Origin: Vibrio genomosp. F10 str. ZF-129
GTDB taxonomy: Bacteria; Pseudomonadota; Gammaproteobacteria; Enterobacterales; Vibrionaceae
Length of the DNA stretch: 43,205 nucleotides
Assembly: GCF_000287055.2 (NCBI RefSeq)
Contig: NZ_AJYQ02000012.1
Location: 1-43,205 of the forward strand
Reading direction: 5' to 3'
Positions 18,637 through 27,519 of the stretch are shown in pieces. Position numbers and translations under genes: made by a program. Position 1 is the first letter of the stretch; every line of letters begins with the position of its first letter. The notes under the pieces were generated by a model. It worked only from the letters and a program-made list of their open reading frames with translations, had not been told where the DNA came from and made no database searches.

Positions 18637-19506
18637 CTATATGCCTAAAAATGAACGAAAGTACCACGCCATAATCTGTTCACCCCACATTAAACTCACC
18701 CACCCAGCAATGGCGAGATAAGGGCCAAACGGAAAGGCTTTGTCTATTCCCTTTTGTTGAAGTCTTAACTGAATAACGCCAAACACGAGTCCGACTAATG
18801 AAGAGAGTAGAATAATCATGGGTAAGTATTGCCAACCAAGCCAGGCACCAAGGGCAGCGAGGAGCTTAAAGTCGCCATACCCCATGCCTTCCTTGCCTGT
18901 AAGTAGTTTGAAACCCCAATAAACCAACCATAAACATAGATATCCAGCAATGGCCCCAATCACGGCATCTTGCAAAGGCACAGAACTTATTTGAAATAGT
19001 GCGAGTGTAATACCAGACCAAACCAAAGGAAGTGTCAGTTGATCCGGTAGCAGCATCGTATCTAAGTCGATAAAAGTGGCAGCAATCAAAACAAAAGTGA
19101 ACAGGATAAGTGCAATCGTAAAGTAGCTAGGGCCAAAAACAGCTGCAACAGCGCCACTCATTAAGGCGGCCAACAGTTCGACCAGCGGGTACCGAGCAGA
19201 AATCGCATTATTGCACTTATGACATTTCCCTTTGAGAGCGAGCCAGCTGAGAACTGGGATATTATCGATGAGGCGTAATTGGGTCTGGCACTTTGGGCAG
19301 GTTGAGCGAGGAATACTAAGAGAATAATGCCCTTCTGGCGGTGTAATCTTGTATTCAGGGAAGGAGTCGGCACACTCCTGGCGCCACTCGCGCTCCATGA
19401 TGATTGGCAACCGATGGATCACTACATTTAAAAAGCTACCAATAATCAGGCCAAAAACGACAGAAAAAGTGGTAAATAACCAAGGGTATAGCTCAAGCAC
19501 TTGCAT
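18637..19506 (-). CDS. pilD: Type IV prepilin peptidase / N-methyltransferase PilD
   Basis: PilD cleaves the leader of type IV prepilins and of pseudopilins of type II secretion, then methylates the new N-terminus. From the ATG at 19506 it has 289 residues. The cytoplasmic zinc-binding tetracysteine is C70/C73 and C95/C98. The catalytic aspartates are in [11 protein letters not shown] (D147/D149) and [12 protein letters not shown] (D212). The rest is hydrophobic with about eight helices. A TTG at 19551 would add 15 non-conserved residues, so I reject it. It is last in pilABCD; the substrate PilA is in the same cluster. Confidence 0.95.
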   Translation of the reverse strand: MQVLELYPWLFTTFSVVFGLIIGSFLNVVIHRLPIIMEREWRQECADSFPEYKITPPEGHYSLSIPRSTCPKCQTQLRLIDNIPVLSWLALKGKCHKCNNAISARYPLVELLAALMSGAVAAVFGPSYFTIALILFTFVLIAATFIDLDTMLLPDQLTLPLVWSGITLALFQISSVPLQDAVIGAIAGYLCLWLVYWGFKLLTGKEGMGYGDFKLLAALGAWLGWQYLPMIILLSSLVGLVFGVIQLRLQQKGIDKAFPFGPYLAIAGWVSLMWGEQIMAWYFRSFLGI

Positions 19507-19641
19507 AGTTTTACTCAGTCGTGGAACGATGAAGATTGTCGGTACAGACAATAAAATTTAACGATCAGTGATGCAATGCTATCTATGTAAAGTGGATGAA
19601 CGCTGATCGTATCTCAGGCTTCATAATACTAAAGCTTAATA

Positions 19642-20868
19642 CTACCCTAATACACTCATTAAGTTAAAAATTGGTAAATACATTGCAACGACAAGCCCGC
19701 CAATCACTGTCCCCAAGAATACGATGATTAATGGCTCGAGAATGTTACCTAGGTTATCCACCGTGTTGTCGACTTCAAATTCATAGATGGTCGCCACTTT
19801 GTTGAGCATGTCGTCTAGGCAGCCGGACTCTTCTCCGATCATCACCATTTGTAAAACCATTTCAGGAAAAACACAGGTGTTTCGCATGGCAATGTACATC
19901 GGCATGCCAGCGGCGGTGTCTTTGTACACGGCTTCGATAGCGGTTTGGTAGTGGATATTTCCAGATGTTTTAGCGGTGGTTTTCAAGCTGGTTAAAATTG
20001 GAATGCCGGCACTAAAACTGGTTGCCAGTGTGCGACTGAATTTAGCAATAGCCGCTTTAGAAAACACGCCGCCAATAATAGGGACTTTAAGCCCGAGTCG
20101 GCTGGTCGACAAGCGCACTCGAAACGATTTTTTTCGTAGGGTTTTTACCAGTAGCACTAAGACAATAGAAATTAAAACCAGGGTTAAGCCATACGCTTGG
20201 ACCCAGTGGGAAAGCAATAGTACTTGTTGGGTAAACCAAGGAAGATCAGCGCCAAATCCTTGGAACATGCTCTCAAACTCTGGAATAACGACCGTGAGCA
20301 TCAGGTAAGAGACACTTAAAGCCACCAGTACAACCATAGTCGGGTAGATCAACGCTTTAATGACTTTGGCTCTGAGCTGCTCACTTTTTTCTCGGTACGT
20401 CGCGAGCCTTTCAAAAACCTCGGATAAATTCCCTGATTGCTCACCTGTTGCGACCAAATCTACGTACAATGAATCAAAATGAGTACTGGCTGTGCGAAGT
20501 GCTTTCGAAATCGGAGTGCCAGCCTCAACACCTTTGCTCACTTGAGACAATATCGACTTCATTTCTGCTTTTCGATTGTTGTCGGCCACCAGTTTGAGCG
20601 CTTGTATGATAGGAACGCCTGTCCCTAACATGGTTGCAAGTTGACGGGTCAAGACCGTAATATCTCTGGCTTTGACTCGGTGGGATATTCGTGTAAAAGC
20701 AGAGATACTGCCTTTCTTAATTTTTTTTATTTGAATGTGCTGATCTTTGAGCTTATCTCGCACTTCCAATTCCGACAGAGCCAACATGTGCCCCGACACG
20801 CGCTTTCCGGACGTATTCAGGCCTTTCCAACGATAGTTTTTCAATTGCATTTGTTTGATTTTTATCAT
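19642..20868 (-). CDS. pilC: Type IV pilus inner membrane platform protein PilC
   Basis: PilC is the membrane platform on which the PilB motor assembles pilin. The 408 residues contain two GspF domains, each with the RQLATML / SRTLATS type motif, and three long hydrophobic segments (about 165-190, 215-240 and near the C-terminus). The start at 20868 ([16 protein letters not shown]) has AGAGG upstream at normal spacing; a start at 20889 adds seven residues. It lies 120 nt after pilB and 135 nt before pilD. Confidence 0.95.
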   Translation of the reverse strand: MIKIKQMQLKNYRWKGLNTSGKRVSGHMLALSELEVRDKLKDQHIQIKKIKKGSISAFTRISHRVKARDITVLTRQLATMLGTGVPIIQALKLVADNNRKAEMKSILSQVSKGVEAGTPISKALRTASTHFDSLYVDLVATGEQSGNLSEVFERLATYREKSEQLRAKVIKALIYPTMVVLVALSVSYLMLTVVIPEFESMFQGFGADLPWFTQQVLLLSHWVQAYGLTLVLISIVLVLLVKTLRKKSFRVRLSTSRLGLKVPIIGGVFSKAAIAKFSRTLATSFSAGIPILTSLKTTAKTSGNIHYQTAIEAVYKDTAAGMPMYIAMRNTCVFPEMVLQMVMIGEESGCLDDMLNKVATIYEFEVDNTVDNLGNILEPLIIVFLGTVIGGLVVAMYLPIFNLMSVLG

Positions 20869-20988
20869 CGATGGCCTCTTTCTGTACATAGCTTAAACGG
20901 TATGGAACTGGATGCTTGGAATTGAACTACTCGGAAAAGAATGACTTAAATGGAATTATTTAAAGCCTAAATTTTTTTACCAAATAGT

Positions 20989-22734
20989 TTAGAAGTAGAG
21001 CACTCTTTGCAATTCGGCATAGCTGGTAATGCCCTGTTTCAGTTTTTCTATGCCAGATTGTTGCAGCGTTTGCATACCTTGTGATTTTGCTAGTGATTCA
21101 ATTTCAATCATGGATGCGCCTTTTATCACCGCATCAGCCAATTCATGGTTGAATGGCATCACTTCGTAAATTCCCGTTCTTCCTGAATATCCAGCGTTGC
21201 ATTCGTTACAGCCATCAGGATTAGCTTTAAAGAGGGTATCGTTTGGGGAGAGGTTGAGTGTTTCAAATAACGATGTGTCCAACGACGATGCTTTAAACTG
21301 AGATGCTTCAAACCGAGATACGTCAAACTCAGCGGGTTGGTAATGCGGTATTTTACAATGGGAACAAAGCTTTCTAGCAAGGCGTTGGGCGATAATTAGG
21401 CTTAACGAAGAAGCCAGGTTAAAACCTTCAATGCCCATGTTGCCGAGGCGAACAATGGTTTCAGAGGCGGAATTTGTGTGTAATGTGGAGAGCACTAGGT
21501 GGCCAGTTTGGGCGGCTTTTATTGCTATTTGTGCGGTATCCAAATCACGAATTTCACCCACCATCACAATATCAGGGTCTTGTCGTAAGAAAGATCGAAG
21601 TGCCTGAGCAAAACCAAAGCCAATTTTAGGTTGAACCTGAACTTGATTCACGCCCGATAGATTGATTTCAACGGGGTCTTCTGCGGTTGATATGTTCACT
21701 TCAGGGGTGTTGAGGATGCTCAGCCCCGTATACAGAGAAACGGTCTTGCCACTGCCCGTTGGCCCCGTCATGAGGATCATGCCTTGTGGCTGCTTGAGTG
21801 CCTTGAGGTAGAGCTGCTTTTGTTGGTCACTGTAGCCCAGTTTATCGATATTAAGGCTAGCACTGCTGCTGTCGAGTAGGCGCAATACAATCTTTTCACC
21901 CCATAACGTGGGTAATGTCGAAACGCGCATATCAATGGCCGTTGTTTCATTGAGCCGAAGCTTGATTCGCCCATCTTGTGGCAAACGACGTTCAGAGATA
22001 TCCAACTTTGCGAGTATCTTAAGCCGTGCAGAAAGGCGGCGACTGAGGTGATTTGCGGGTGCTTGGGTTTGCACCAATAGGCCATCACAACGTAAGCGGA
22101 TGCGATAGCTCTCGTCGTAAGGTTCAAAATGAATATCTGAAGCGCCTTTTCTCACCGCATCGAGCAGTATCTGGTTGATGAAGCGGCTCACAGGCGCATC
22201 GTCTTGACTGAGGTTCTCTATCGTTTGTATTTCATCTTCTGTGACATCGACCAGACTGGCCAGTTCGTCCTGACTGATGTCTTTAGTTGATGAGGTGGAT
22301 GTGGTCATTGTCTGACCGTATAAACGACGAATCGCGGATTTAAGGTCGTTTAAGTCGGCCAATACCAAGTCAACTTGCAACCCTGTCGCAAAGCGAAATT
22401 CATCTTCTATTTCGCTGCGGGTGGGGTCTGAAACAGCCAAAGAAAGCACCATCCCATCACTTTGTAGGGGCAGGGCTTGATAACGGCTGATCAGTGCCCT
22501 AAGCCCCAACGAGTGACACAACGTAGCGTAGTCGAATTGAGATAATGGTGTGGGCGTTAGGCCAAAGAGTGCACTTAGGTGGCCAGTGAGTTGATGGTGG
22601 TCGAACAGCTCGAGATCAAGCAGTGCTTCGGGTACCGACATGCCCGAAGCGATCACGTGTTCGATGATATTTTGCTCTTGCACCACGCTGATTAAGTCAG
22701 CCTGGCGCAAGATGGCAGGGAGGTTGGTAAGCAT
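20989..22734 (-). CDS. pilB: Type IV pilus extension ATPase PilB
   Basis: PilB powers pilus extension. It has 581 residues: N-terminal MshEN-like domain (about 1-140), then the GspE/PilB motor with Walker A GPTGSGKT at 324-331, Asp box AEDPVEI, Walker B DPDIVMVGEIRD (386-397) and the His box THLHTN-like region (STLHTNSASE). The tetracysteine zinc site is C457/C460 and C509/C512. Between these pairs is an insert of five 5-residue units (F470-N494) encoded by 15-bp tandem repeats, which I do not recall in other PilB. Its ATG shares a base with the pilA stop (TAATG). Confidence 0.95.
   Translation of the reverse strand: MLTNLPAILRQADLISVVQEQNIIEHVIASGMSVPEALLDLELFDHHQLTGHLSALFGLTPTPLSQFDYATLCHSLGLRALISRYQALPLQSDGMVLSLAVSDPTRSEIEDEFRFATGLQVDLVLADLNDLKSAIRRLYGQTMTTSTSSTKDISQDELASLVDVTEDEIQTIENLSQDDAPVSRFINQILLDAVRKGASDIHFEPYDESYRIRLRCDGLLVQTQAPANHLSRRLSARLKILAKLDISERRLPQDGRIKLRLNETTAIDMRVSTLPTLWGEKIVLRLLDSSSASLNIDKLGYSDQQKQLYLKALKQPQGMILMTGPTGSGKTVSLYTGLSILNTPEVNISTAEDPVEINLSGVNQVQVQPKIGFGFAQALRSFLRQDPDIVMVGEIRDLDTAQIAIKAAQTGHLVLSTLHTNSASETIVRLGNMGIEGFNLASSLSLIIAQRLARKLCSHCKIPHYQPAEFDVSRFEASQFKASSLDTSLFETLNLSPNDTLFKANPDGCNECNAGYSGRTGIYEVMPFNHELADAVIKGASMIEIESLAKSQGMQTLQQSGIEKLKQGITSYAELQRVLYF
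21253..21327 (-). repeat. Five 15-bp tandem repeats inside pilB
   Basis: Read on the minus strand, five diverged 15-bp units follow one another, such as TTTGAAGCATCTCAG and TTTAAAGCATCGTCG. They encode FDVSR, FEASQ, FKASS, LDTSL and FETLN, a 5-residue period with F or L at the first position. The frame is kept. Confidence 0.8.
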
Positions 22735-23171
22735 TAATTGATTGTGCCTTGCTCACATCCTTTTAACGTTTGTCCTGTATCATGAGTACATTTCCACCCA
22801 CTATCTAATTTAGCAAATTTGACTTTTTTATCTTTTAAAGAAGCAGTGCTTCCTATAGTAAATAATACATCCCCTGTAGCTGAATCATCGGCTGTTGGCG
22901 TAAATCCGATTGTTCCCATAGCACTCATATTACTGGCAGCCCCGACTTTATCCATTTGAGCAGTTGTTGGGAATTTACCATTTTCTTGAATATATAAATC
23001 AATATTTGTTAGTAGAGCTCTAGGTATGCTTACGGCTGTATTAGCTTCCGTTTTTAAAAGATAGCTTTGATATGCAGGGACGGCAATTGCGCTCAACACT
23101 CCAATAATTCCCACAACAATCATCAATTCAATTAAGGTAAAGCCTTTCTGTTTCTTATTAATCGCTTTCAT
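22734..23171 (-). CDS. pilA: Type IVa major pilin PilA
   Basis: The ATG at 23171, with GGAG 7 nt before it, gives a 145-residue prepilin. The leader MKAINKKQKG ends at the PilD site G10/F11; the mature protein begins FTLIELMIVVGIIG with the essential Glu5 and a methylatable Phe. The hydrophobic alpha-1 helix is followed by a variable globular part and a C-terminal disulphide loop (C128-C139). The longer frame upstream to 23264 has no Shine-Dalgarno. In vibrios this pilus serves DNA uptake and attachment, under TfoX/CRP control by established work; I see no convincing CRP site here. Confidence 0.93.
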   Translation of the reverse strand: MKAINKKQKGFTLIELMIVVGIIGVLSAIAVPAYQSYLLKTEANTAVSIPRALLTNIDLYIQENGKFPTTAQMDKVGAASNMSAMGTIGFTPTADDSATGDVLFTIGSTASLKDKKVKFAKLDSGWKCTHDTGQTLKGCEQGTIN

Positions 23172-23361
23172 TATGTTCTCCATTATTGCGATGTATAAGG
23201 GTGCAGAAAGAGTAAAGAGAGTCCGGAGAACTAGAAATAAACTAAAAAGGCTAGCGCGAGGCAAATAGTTGAAGTTAAACCTGTATTACATTCACACTGC
23301 AGAAATGTTCGACGAGTGGCATATAAAGTGAGAGGGGTGAGATTGAACGCGGATAATAAAC

Positions 23362-23389
23362 GGAAAAAGAGAGACAAAGCCTCTCTTTA
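23362..23389 (-). terminator. Terminator after nadC (minus strand)
   Basis: On the minus strand AAAGAGAG (23388-23381) pairs with CTCTCTTT (23373-23366) across a short loop and is followed by TT and CCG. It ends nadC transcription before pilA, so pilA needs its own promoter within 23172-23361. Confidence 0.7.
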
Positions 23390-23432
23390 ACAATACGTCA
23401 TAGATATTAAATCGATGGAACTTAAATAACGA

Positions 23433-24401
<969 letters not shown>

Positions 24402-24454
24402 TCATCTCGGAATGGATAAAATCGAAGGGAGAATCGTTAAATAAGGAACGCTCA

Positions 24455-25003
24455 ATGATTGATCAGCAAGGCTGGTATGCAAAGGCCAAGTCGTTACCAT
24501 CGCCTCATTGCGATCACCGAGAAGATCCCAGTGATATATCGTTACTGGTGATCCACAATATTAGCTTACCGCCTAGCCAGTTTGGCGGTGGCTATATAGA
24601 GCAGTTTTTTACTGGTAAATTAGACGCGTCACACCATCCATTTTTCAAAGTGATTGAGAACATGAGGGTCTCTGCGCACTGCTTGATTGATCGCGAAGGA
24701 AAGGTGATTCAATTTGTGCCTTTTCAACAACGTGCATGGCATGCAGGCGTTTCGTCGTTTGCAGGAAGGAGCAAGTGTAATGATTACTCCATTGGCATTG
24801 AATTAGAAGGCGATGATTACAGTGCTTATACCGAGGCACAGTACCAGTCGCTGGCTTTGCTCACCAAAGAACTCATGAAGAGCTATCCAAATATCACCAA
24901 ACAGAGAATAACGGGGCATCAATATATCGCCCCGTTGAGAAAAACCGATCCTGGATTGTCATTCGATTGGAGAAAGTTAGCAGCGTTGATCAACACGCCC
25001 TAG
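24455..25003 (+). CDS. ampD: 1,6-anhydro-N-acetylmuramyl-L-alanine amidase AmpD
   Basis: AmpD is a cytosolic zinc amidase of peptidoglycan recycling; it removes the peptide from anhydro-muropeptides and so keeps AmpC-type beta-lactamase induction low in species with AmpR. Zinc ligands H34, H155 and D165 are present, with K163 nearby (GHQYIAPLRKTDPG), and the fold shows SAHCLIDREGKVIQFVP and NDYSIGIELEGDD. AAGGA precedes the ATG. Its stop codon directly abuts the stop of fldB on the other strand. Confidence 0.95.
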   Translation: MIDQQGWYAKAKSLPSPHCDHREDPSDISLLVIHNISLPPSQFGGGYIEQFFTGKLDASHHPFFKVIENMRVSAHCLIDREGKVIQFVPFQQRAWHAGVSSFAGRSKCNDYSIGIELEGDDYSAYTEAQYQSLALLTKELMKSYPNITKQRITGHQYIAPLRKTDPGLSFDWRKLAALINTP

Positions 25004-25522
25004 TTACAGTGCGGCTTGATACTCAACAAGGATTTGCTCGACCCAAGTAGCAATACGCTCATCACTTAATTCGTATTGAGAGTCTTCATCAAGCGCTAGC
25101 CCAACAAAGTGGGAGCCATCTTCAGTTAGAGCCTTAGAGGCTTCAAACTCATAACCTTGGTTGGGCCAGTATCCGATGAGGTTCGCACCCACTTGTTGTA
25201 TTTCATCATGAAGCATTCCCATCGCATCGAGATACCACTCGCCATAGCCTTCTTGATCGCCTAAGCCGAATAGTGCTACGTACTTGCCGTTTAACGACAC
25301 GCCAGCGATTTTTTGCCATATTTCGCTCCAATCTTCTTGGATTTCACCGAAGTCCCAAGTGGAGATGCCGAGAATTAACAGGTCGTAATCAGCCATCAGC
25401 GAGATAGGGCTCTCTTTGATATTGTGAATATCCACAAGCTCCTCTCCAATAATAGCGCGTATTTTCTCCGCTGCCATTTCGGTGTAGCAAGTTGTTGAGC
25501 CGTAAAATAAACCAATCTTCAT
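25004..25522 (-). CDS. fldB: Flavodoxin 2 (FldB)
   Basis: A 172-residue long-chain flavodoxin, an FMN electron carrier. The FMN phosphate loop [18 protein letters not shown] and [43 protein letters not shown] and [18 protein letters not shown] match E. coli FldB more than FldA. I start at 25522; upstream codons are not conserved. fldB-xerD-dsbC-recJ is also the E. coli gene group. fldB is divergent from xerD and tail-to-tail with ampD with no intergenic base. Confidence 0.93.
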   Translation of the reverse strand: MKIGLFYGSTTCYTEMAAEKIRAIIGEELVDIHNIKESPISLMADYDLLILGISTWDFGEIQEDWSEIWQKIAGVSLNGKYVALFGLGDQEGYGEWYLDAMGMLHDEIQQVGANLIGYWPNQGYEFEASKALTEDGSHFVGLALDEDSQYELSDERIATWVEQILVEYQAAL

Positions 25523-25666
25523 AATGTTATAGTCTTGATGTGCGATGAGGGATTTTAACCATAAACACACCAGTAATGCAGTTAGAATTTCATCAAATGG
25601 ACAAATTTGTGGCTTTAATGTCAGGACTCACATAACCTGAACGTGTTGTTGTTAAAGAGGTTTACC

Positions 25667-26596
25667 GTGTCAAAATTAAACTCGACTAATCAAGGCCCTC
25701 AATCGCCAGAACAGGGTATTCTCGAGCAGTTTCTCGACGCTATGTGGATGGAACGAGGATTGTCTGAAAATACGTTACTGTCGTATCGGACGGATGTACA
25801 AAAGCTGCTGCATTGGATGGATGAACACAATTACCGCTTGAATGCGATCAATCTGTCAGGTCTACAAGAGTACCAAGCTTGGCTGGTGGGCAAGGAATAT
25901 AAACAGACGTCACGGGCACGTATGCTGTCTGCTATTCGACGTCTGTTTCAATATTTACATCGTGAAAAAGTGAGAGCAGATGATCCCAGTGCGTTACTGG
26001 TGAGCCCTAAGTTGCCGCAGCGTTTACCCAAAGATCTCTCGGAAGCACAAGTGGATGCGTTATTAGAAGCGCCGGATCCTAATGATCCGATACAGCTTCG
26101 AGACAAAGCGATGCTTGAGTTACTGTACGCGACAGGTTTACGTGTTACAGAGTTGGTGAGTCTGACGATGGAAAATCTCAGTTTACGCCAAGGGGTTGTG
26201 CGCGTAACAGGCAAAGGCGGAAAAGAGCGTTTGGTGCCGATGGGAGAAAATGCTGTTGATTGGATTGAAACTTTTATAGAGCAAGGAAGGTCTACACTAC
26301 TTGGTGAGAAAACATCAGACGTTGTTTTTCCAAGTAACCGTGCGAGACAGATGACTCGTCAGACATTCTGGCATAGGATAAAGCATTATGCGGTGATCGC
26401 AGAGATTGATACCGAGCTTTTGTCTCCGCACGTATTAAGGCATGCCTTCGCGACTCATTTGCTCAACTACGGGGCCGATTTACGCGTTGTACAAATGCTA
26501 TTGGGCCACAGTGATTTATCGACGACGCAAATCTATACCCACGTCGCCACTGAAAGGCTAAAAAAAATTCATAGTGAGCACCATCCTAGGGCTTAA
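25667..26596 (+). CDS. xerD: Site-specific tyrosine recombinase XerD
   Basis: With XerC, XerD resolves chromosome dimers at dif under FtsK control. The N-terminal SAM-like core-binding domain (about 15-105) is followed by the catalytic domain with R159, K183, H255-x2-R258, H281 and the nucleophile Y290. The GTG at 25667 has AGAGG 7 nt upstream and gives 309 residues; an in-frame TTG at 25643 would lie before that Shine-Dalgarno. The dsbC ATG is 16 nt after its stop, so the two form an operon with recJ. Confidence 0.95.
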   Translation: MSKLNSTNQGPQSPEQGILEQFLDAMWMERGLSENTLLSYRTDVQKLLHWMDEHNYRLNAINLSGLQEYQAWLVGKEYKQTSRARMLSAIRRLFQYLHREKVRADDPSALLVSPKLPQRLPKDLSEAQVDALLEAPDPNDPIQLRDKAMLELLYATGLRVTELVSLTMENLSLRQGVVRVTGKGGKERLVPMGENAVDWIETFIEQGRSTLLGEKTSDVVFPSNRARQMTRQTFWHRIKHYAVIAEIDTELLSPHVLRHAFATHLLNYGADLRVVQMLLGHSDLSTTQIYTHVATERLKKIHSEHHPRA

Positions 26597-26612
26597 TATA
26601 AAGGTGATTTTA

Positions 26613-27443
26613 ATGAGCGTATTACGCCGACTATCTATACTGACACTGCCGTTTTTTGTGATGGCTTGTAATGCTGAAGAAGTGGTTAAGACCGAAGAAG
26701 CATCAACCGTTCAAGCGGAAGTTCAACAAGCAGTGGCTTTAGAACCAACGCTAGCGACTGAAGAAACAAGCTTAACGGATGAATCGAAACAGAAGATCAT
26801 CAACAATTTCGCCAAACTACAGCTGAAGGTGTTGGATATTTTACCGACTCAAATTGCGGGGCTATACGAAGTTCAAACCAGTGGCGGGGTGTTGTATTCT
26901 TCTGTCGATGGTGAATTTTTTATGTCTGGGACGCTCTACCAGCACAAAGCCGGTGGCGGGTATGAAGATGTCCTTGCCAAGCGTCAAGCGCCATTGAATG
27001 CAGCAAAACTTGCGGCACTCAGTGACAGCGTTATTGAGTTTAAGGCCGATAACGAGAAGTACGTGGTCACTATTTTTACCGATACCACGTGTGGGTATTG
27101 TGTACGATTACATAGCCAAATGAATGGCTATAACGATCTAGGCATCACGGTGCGTTACATGGCGTACCCACGTCAGGGGCCTCGTTCAGAAGTTGGCGAG
27201 CAAATGGCCGCTGTTTGGTGTGCTGATGACCCTAAAGCCGCGATGCACGACGCTAAAATTAACCGCAGTTTCCCTGAAAAAAACGCCAACTTTGGTCAGT
27301 GTTTAGACACCGTGGTGAAGCATTTCACACTAGGAAAATCATTAGGCATCAGCGGAACACCATCGATATTCCTTCCGAGTGGAGAAATGATTGGCGGCTA
27401 CTTACCACCCGCTAAATTGCTAGAGCAGTTACAAGCTCAGTAA
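26613..27443 (+). CDS. dsbC: Thiol:disulfide interchange protein DsbC, possible lipoprotein
   Basis: DsbC is the periplasmic disulphide isomerase, a V-shaped dimer kept reduced by DsbD. Of 276 residues the N-terminal dimerisation domain spans about 55-130 and the thioredoxin fold carries the active site C160-GY-C163; a structural pair is C203/C230. The cis-Pro loop GTPSIFLP is present. The signal peptide ends LPFFVMAC (Cys19), which reads as a lipobox, followed by an acidic linker of about 35 residues not found in E. coli DsbC. AAGGTG lies 6 nt before the ATG. The start at 26574 inside xerD is rejected. Confidence 0.93.
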   Translation: MSVLRRLSILTLPFFVMACNAEEVVKTEEASTVQAEVQQAVALEPTLATEETSLTDESKQKIINNFAKLQLKVLDILPTQIAGLYEVQTSGGVLYSSVDGEFFMSGTLYQHKAGGGYEDVLAKRQAPLNAAKLAALSDSVIEFKADNEKYVVTIFTDTTCGYCVRLHSQMNGYNDLGITVRYMAYPRQGPRSEVGEQMAAVWCADDPKAAMHDAKINRSFPEKNANFGQCLDTVVKHFTLGKSLGISGTPSIFLPSGEMIGGYLPPAKLLEQLQAQ

Positions 27444-27481
27444 TCATTATCTCATTAACGCTAAGTCTATTCATTTATAAC

Positions 27482-27507
27482 AAGGAGCAGGCGAATCATC
27501 GCCTGCT
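27482..27507 (+). promoter_or_regulatory. Shine-Dalgarno plus hairpin in the dsbC-recJ junction
   Basis: AAGGAG (27482-27487) is the only good ribosome-binding site before recJ but is 32 nt from its ATG. Between them a perfect 9-bp hairpin AGCAGGCGA/TCGCCTGCT (27486-27494/27499-27507, loop ATCA) would shorten the gap to about 12 nt if folded, while also covering the last two Shine-Dalgarno bases. There is no T run, so it is not a terminator. Confidence 0.6.
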
Positions 27508-27519
27508 AAGTGCGTATCT

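Noticed and set aside
23172..23361. A CRP site or sigma-54 promoter upstream of pilA.
   Set aside because: A TGTGA half-site is present near 23290-23300 on the minus strand, but the second half is poor, and no GG-N10-GC element was found.
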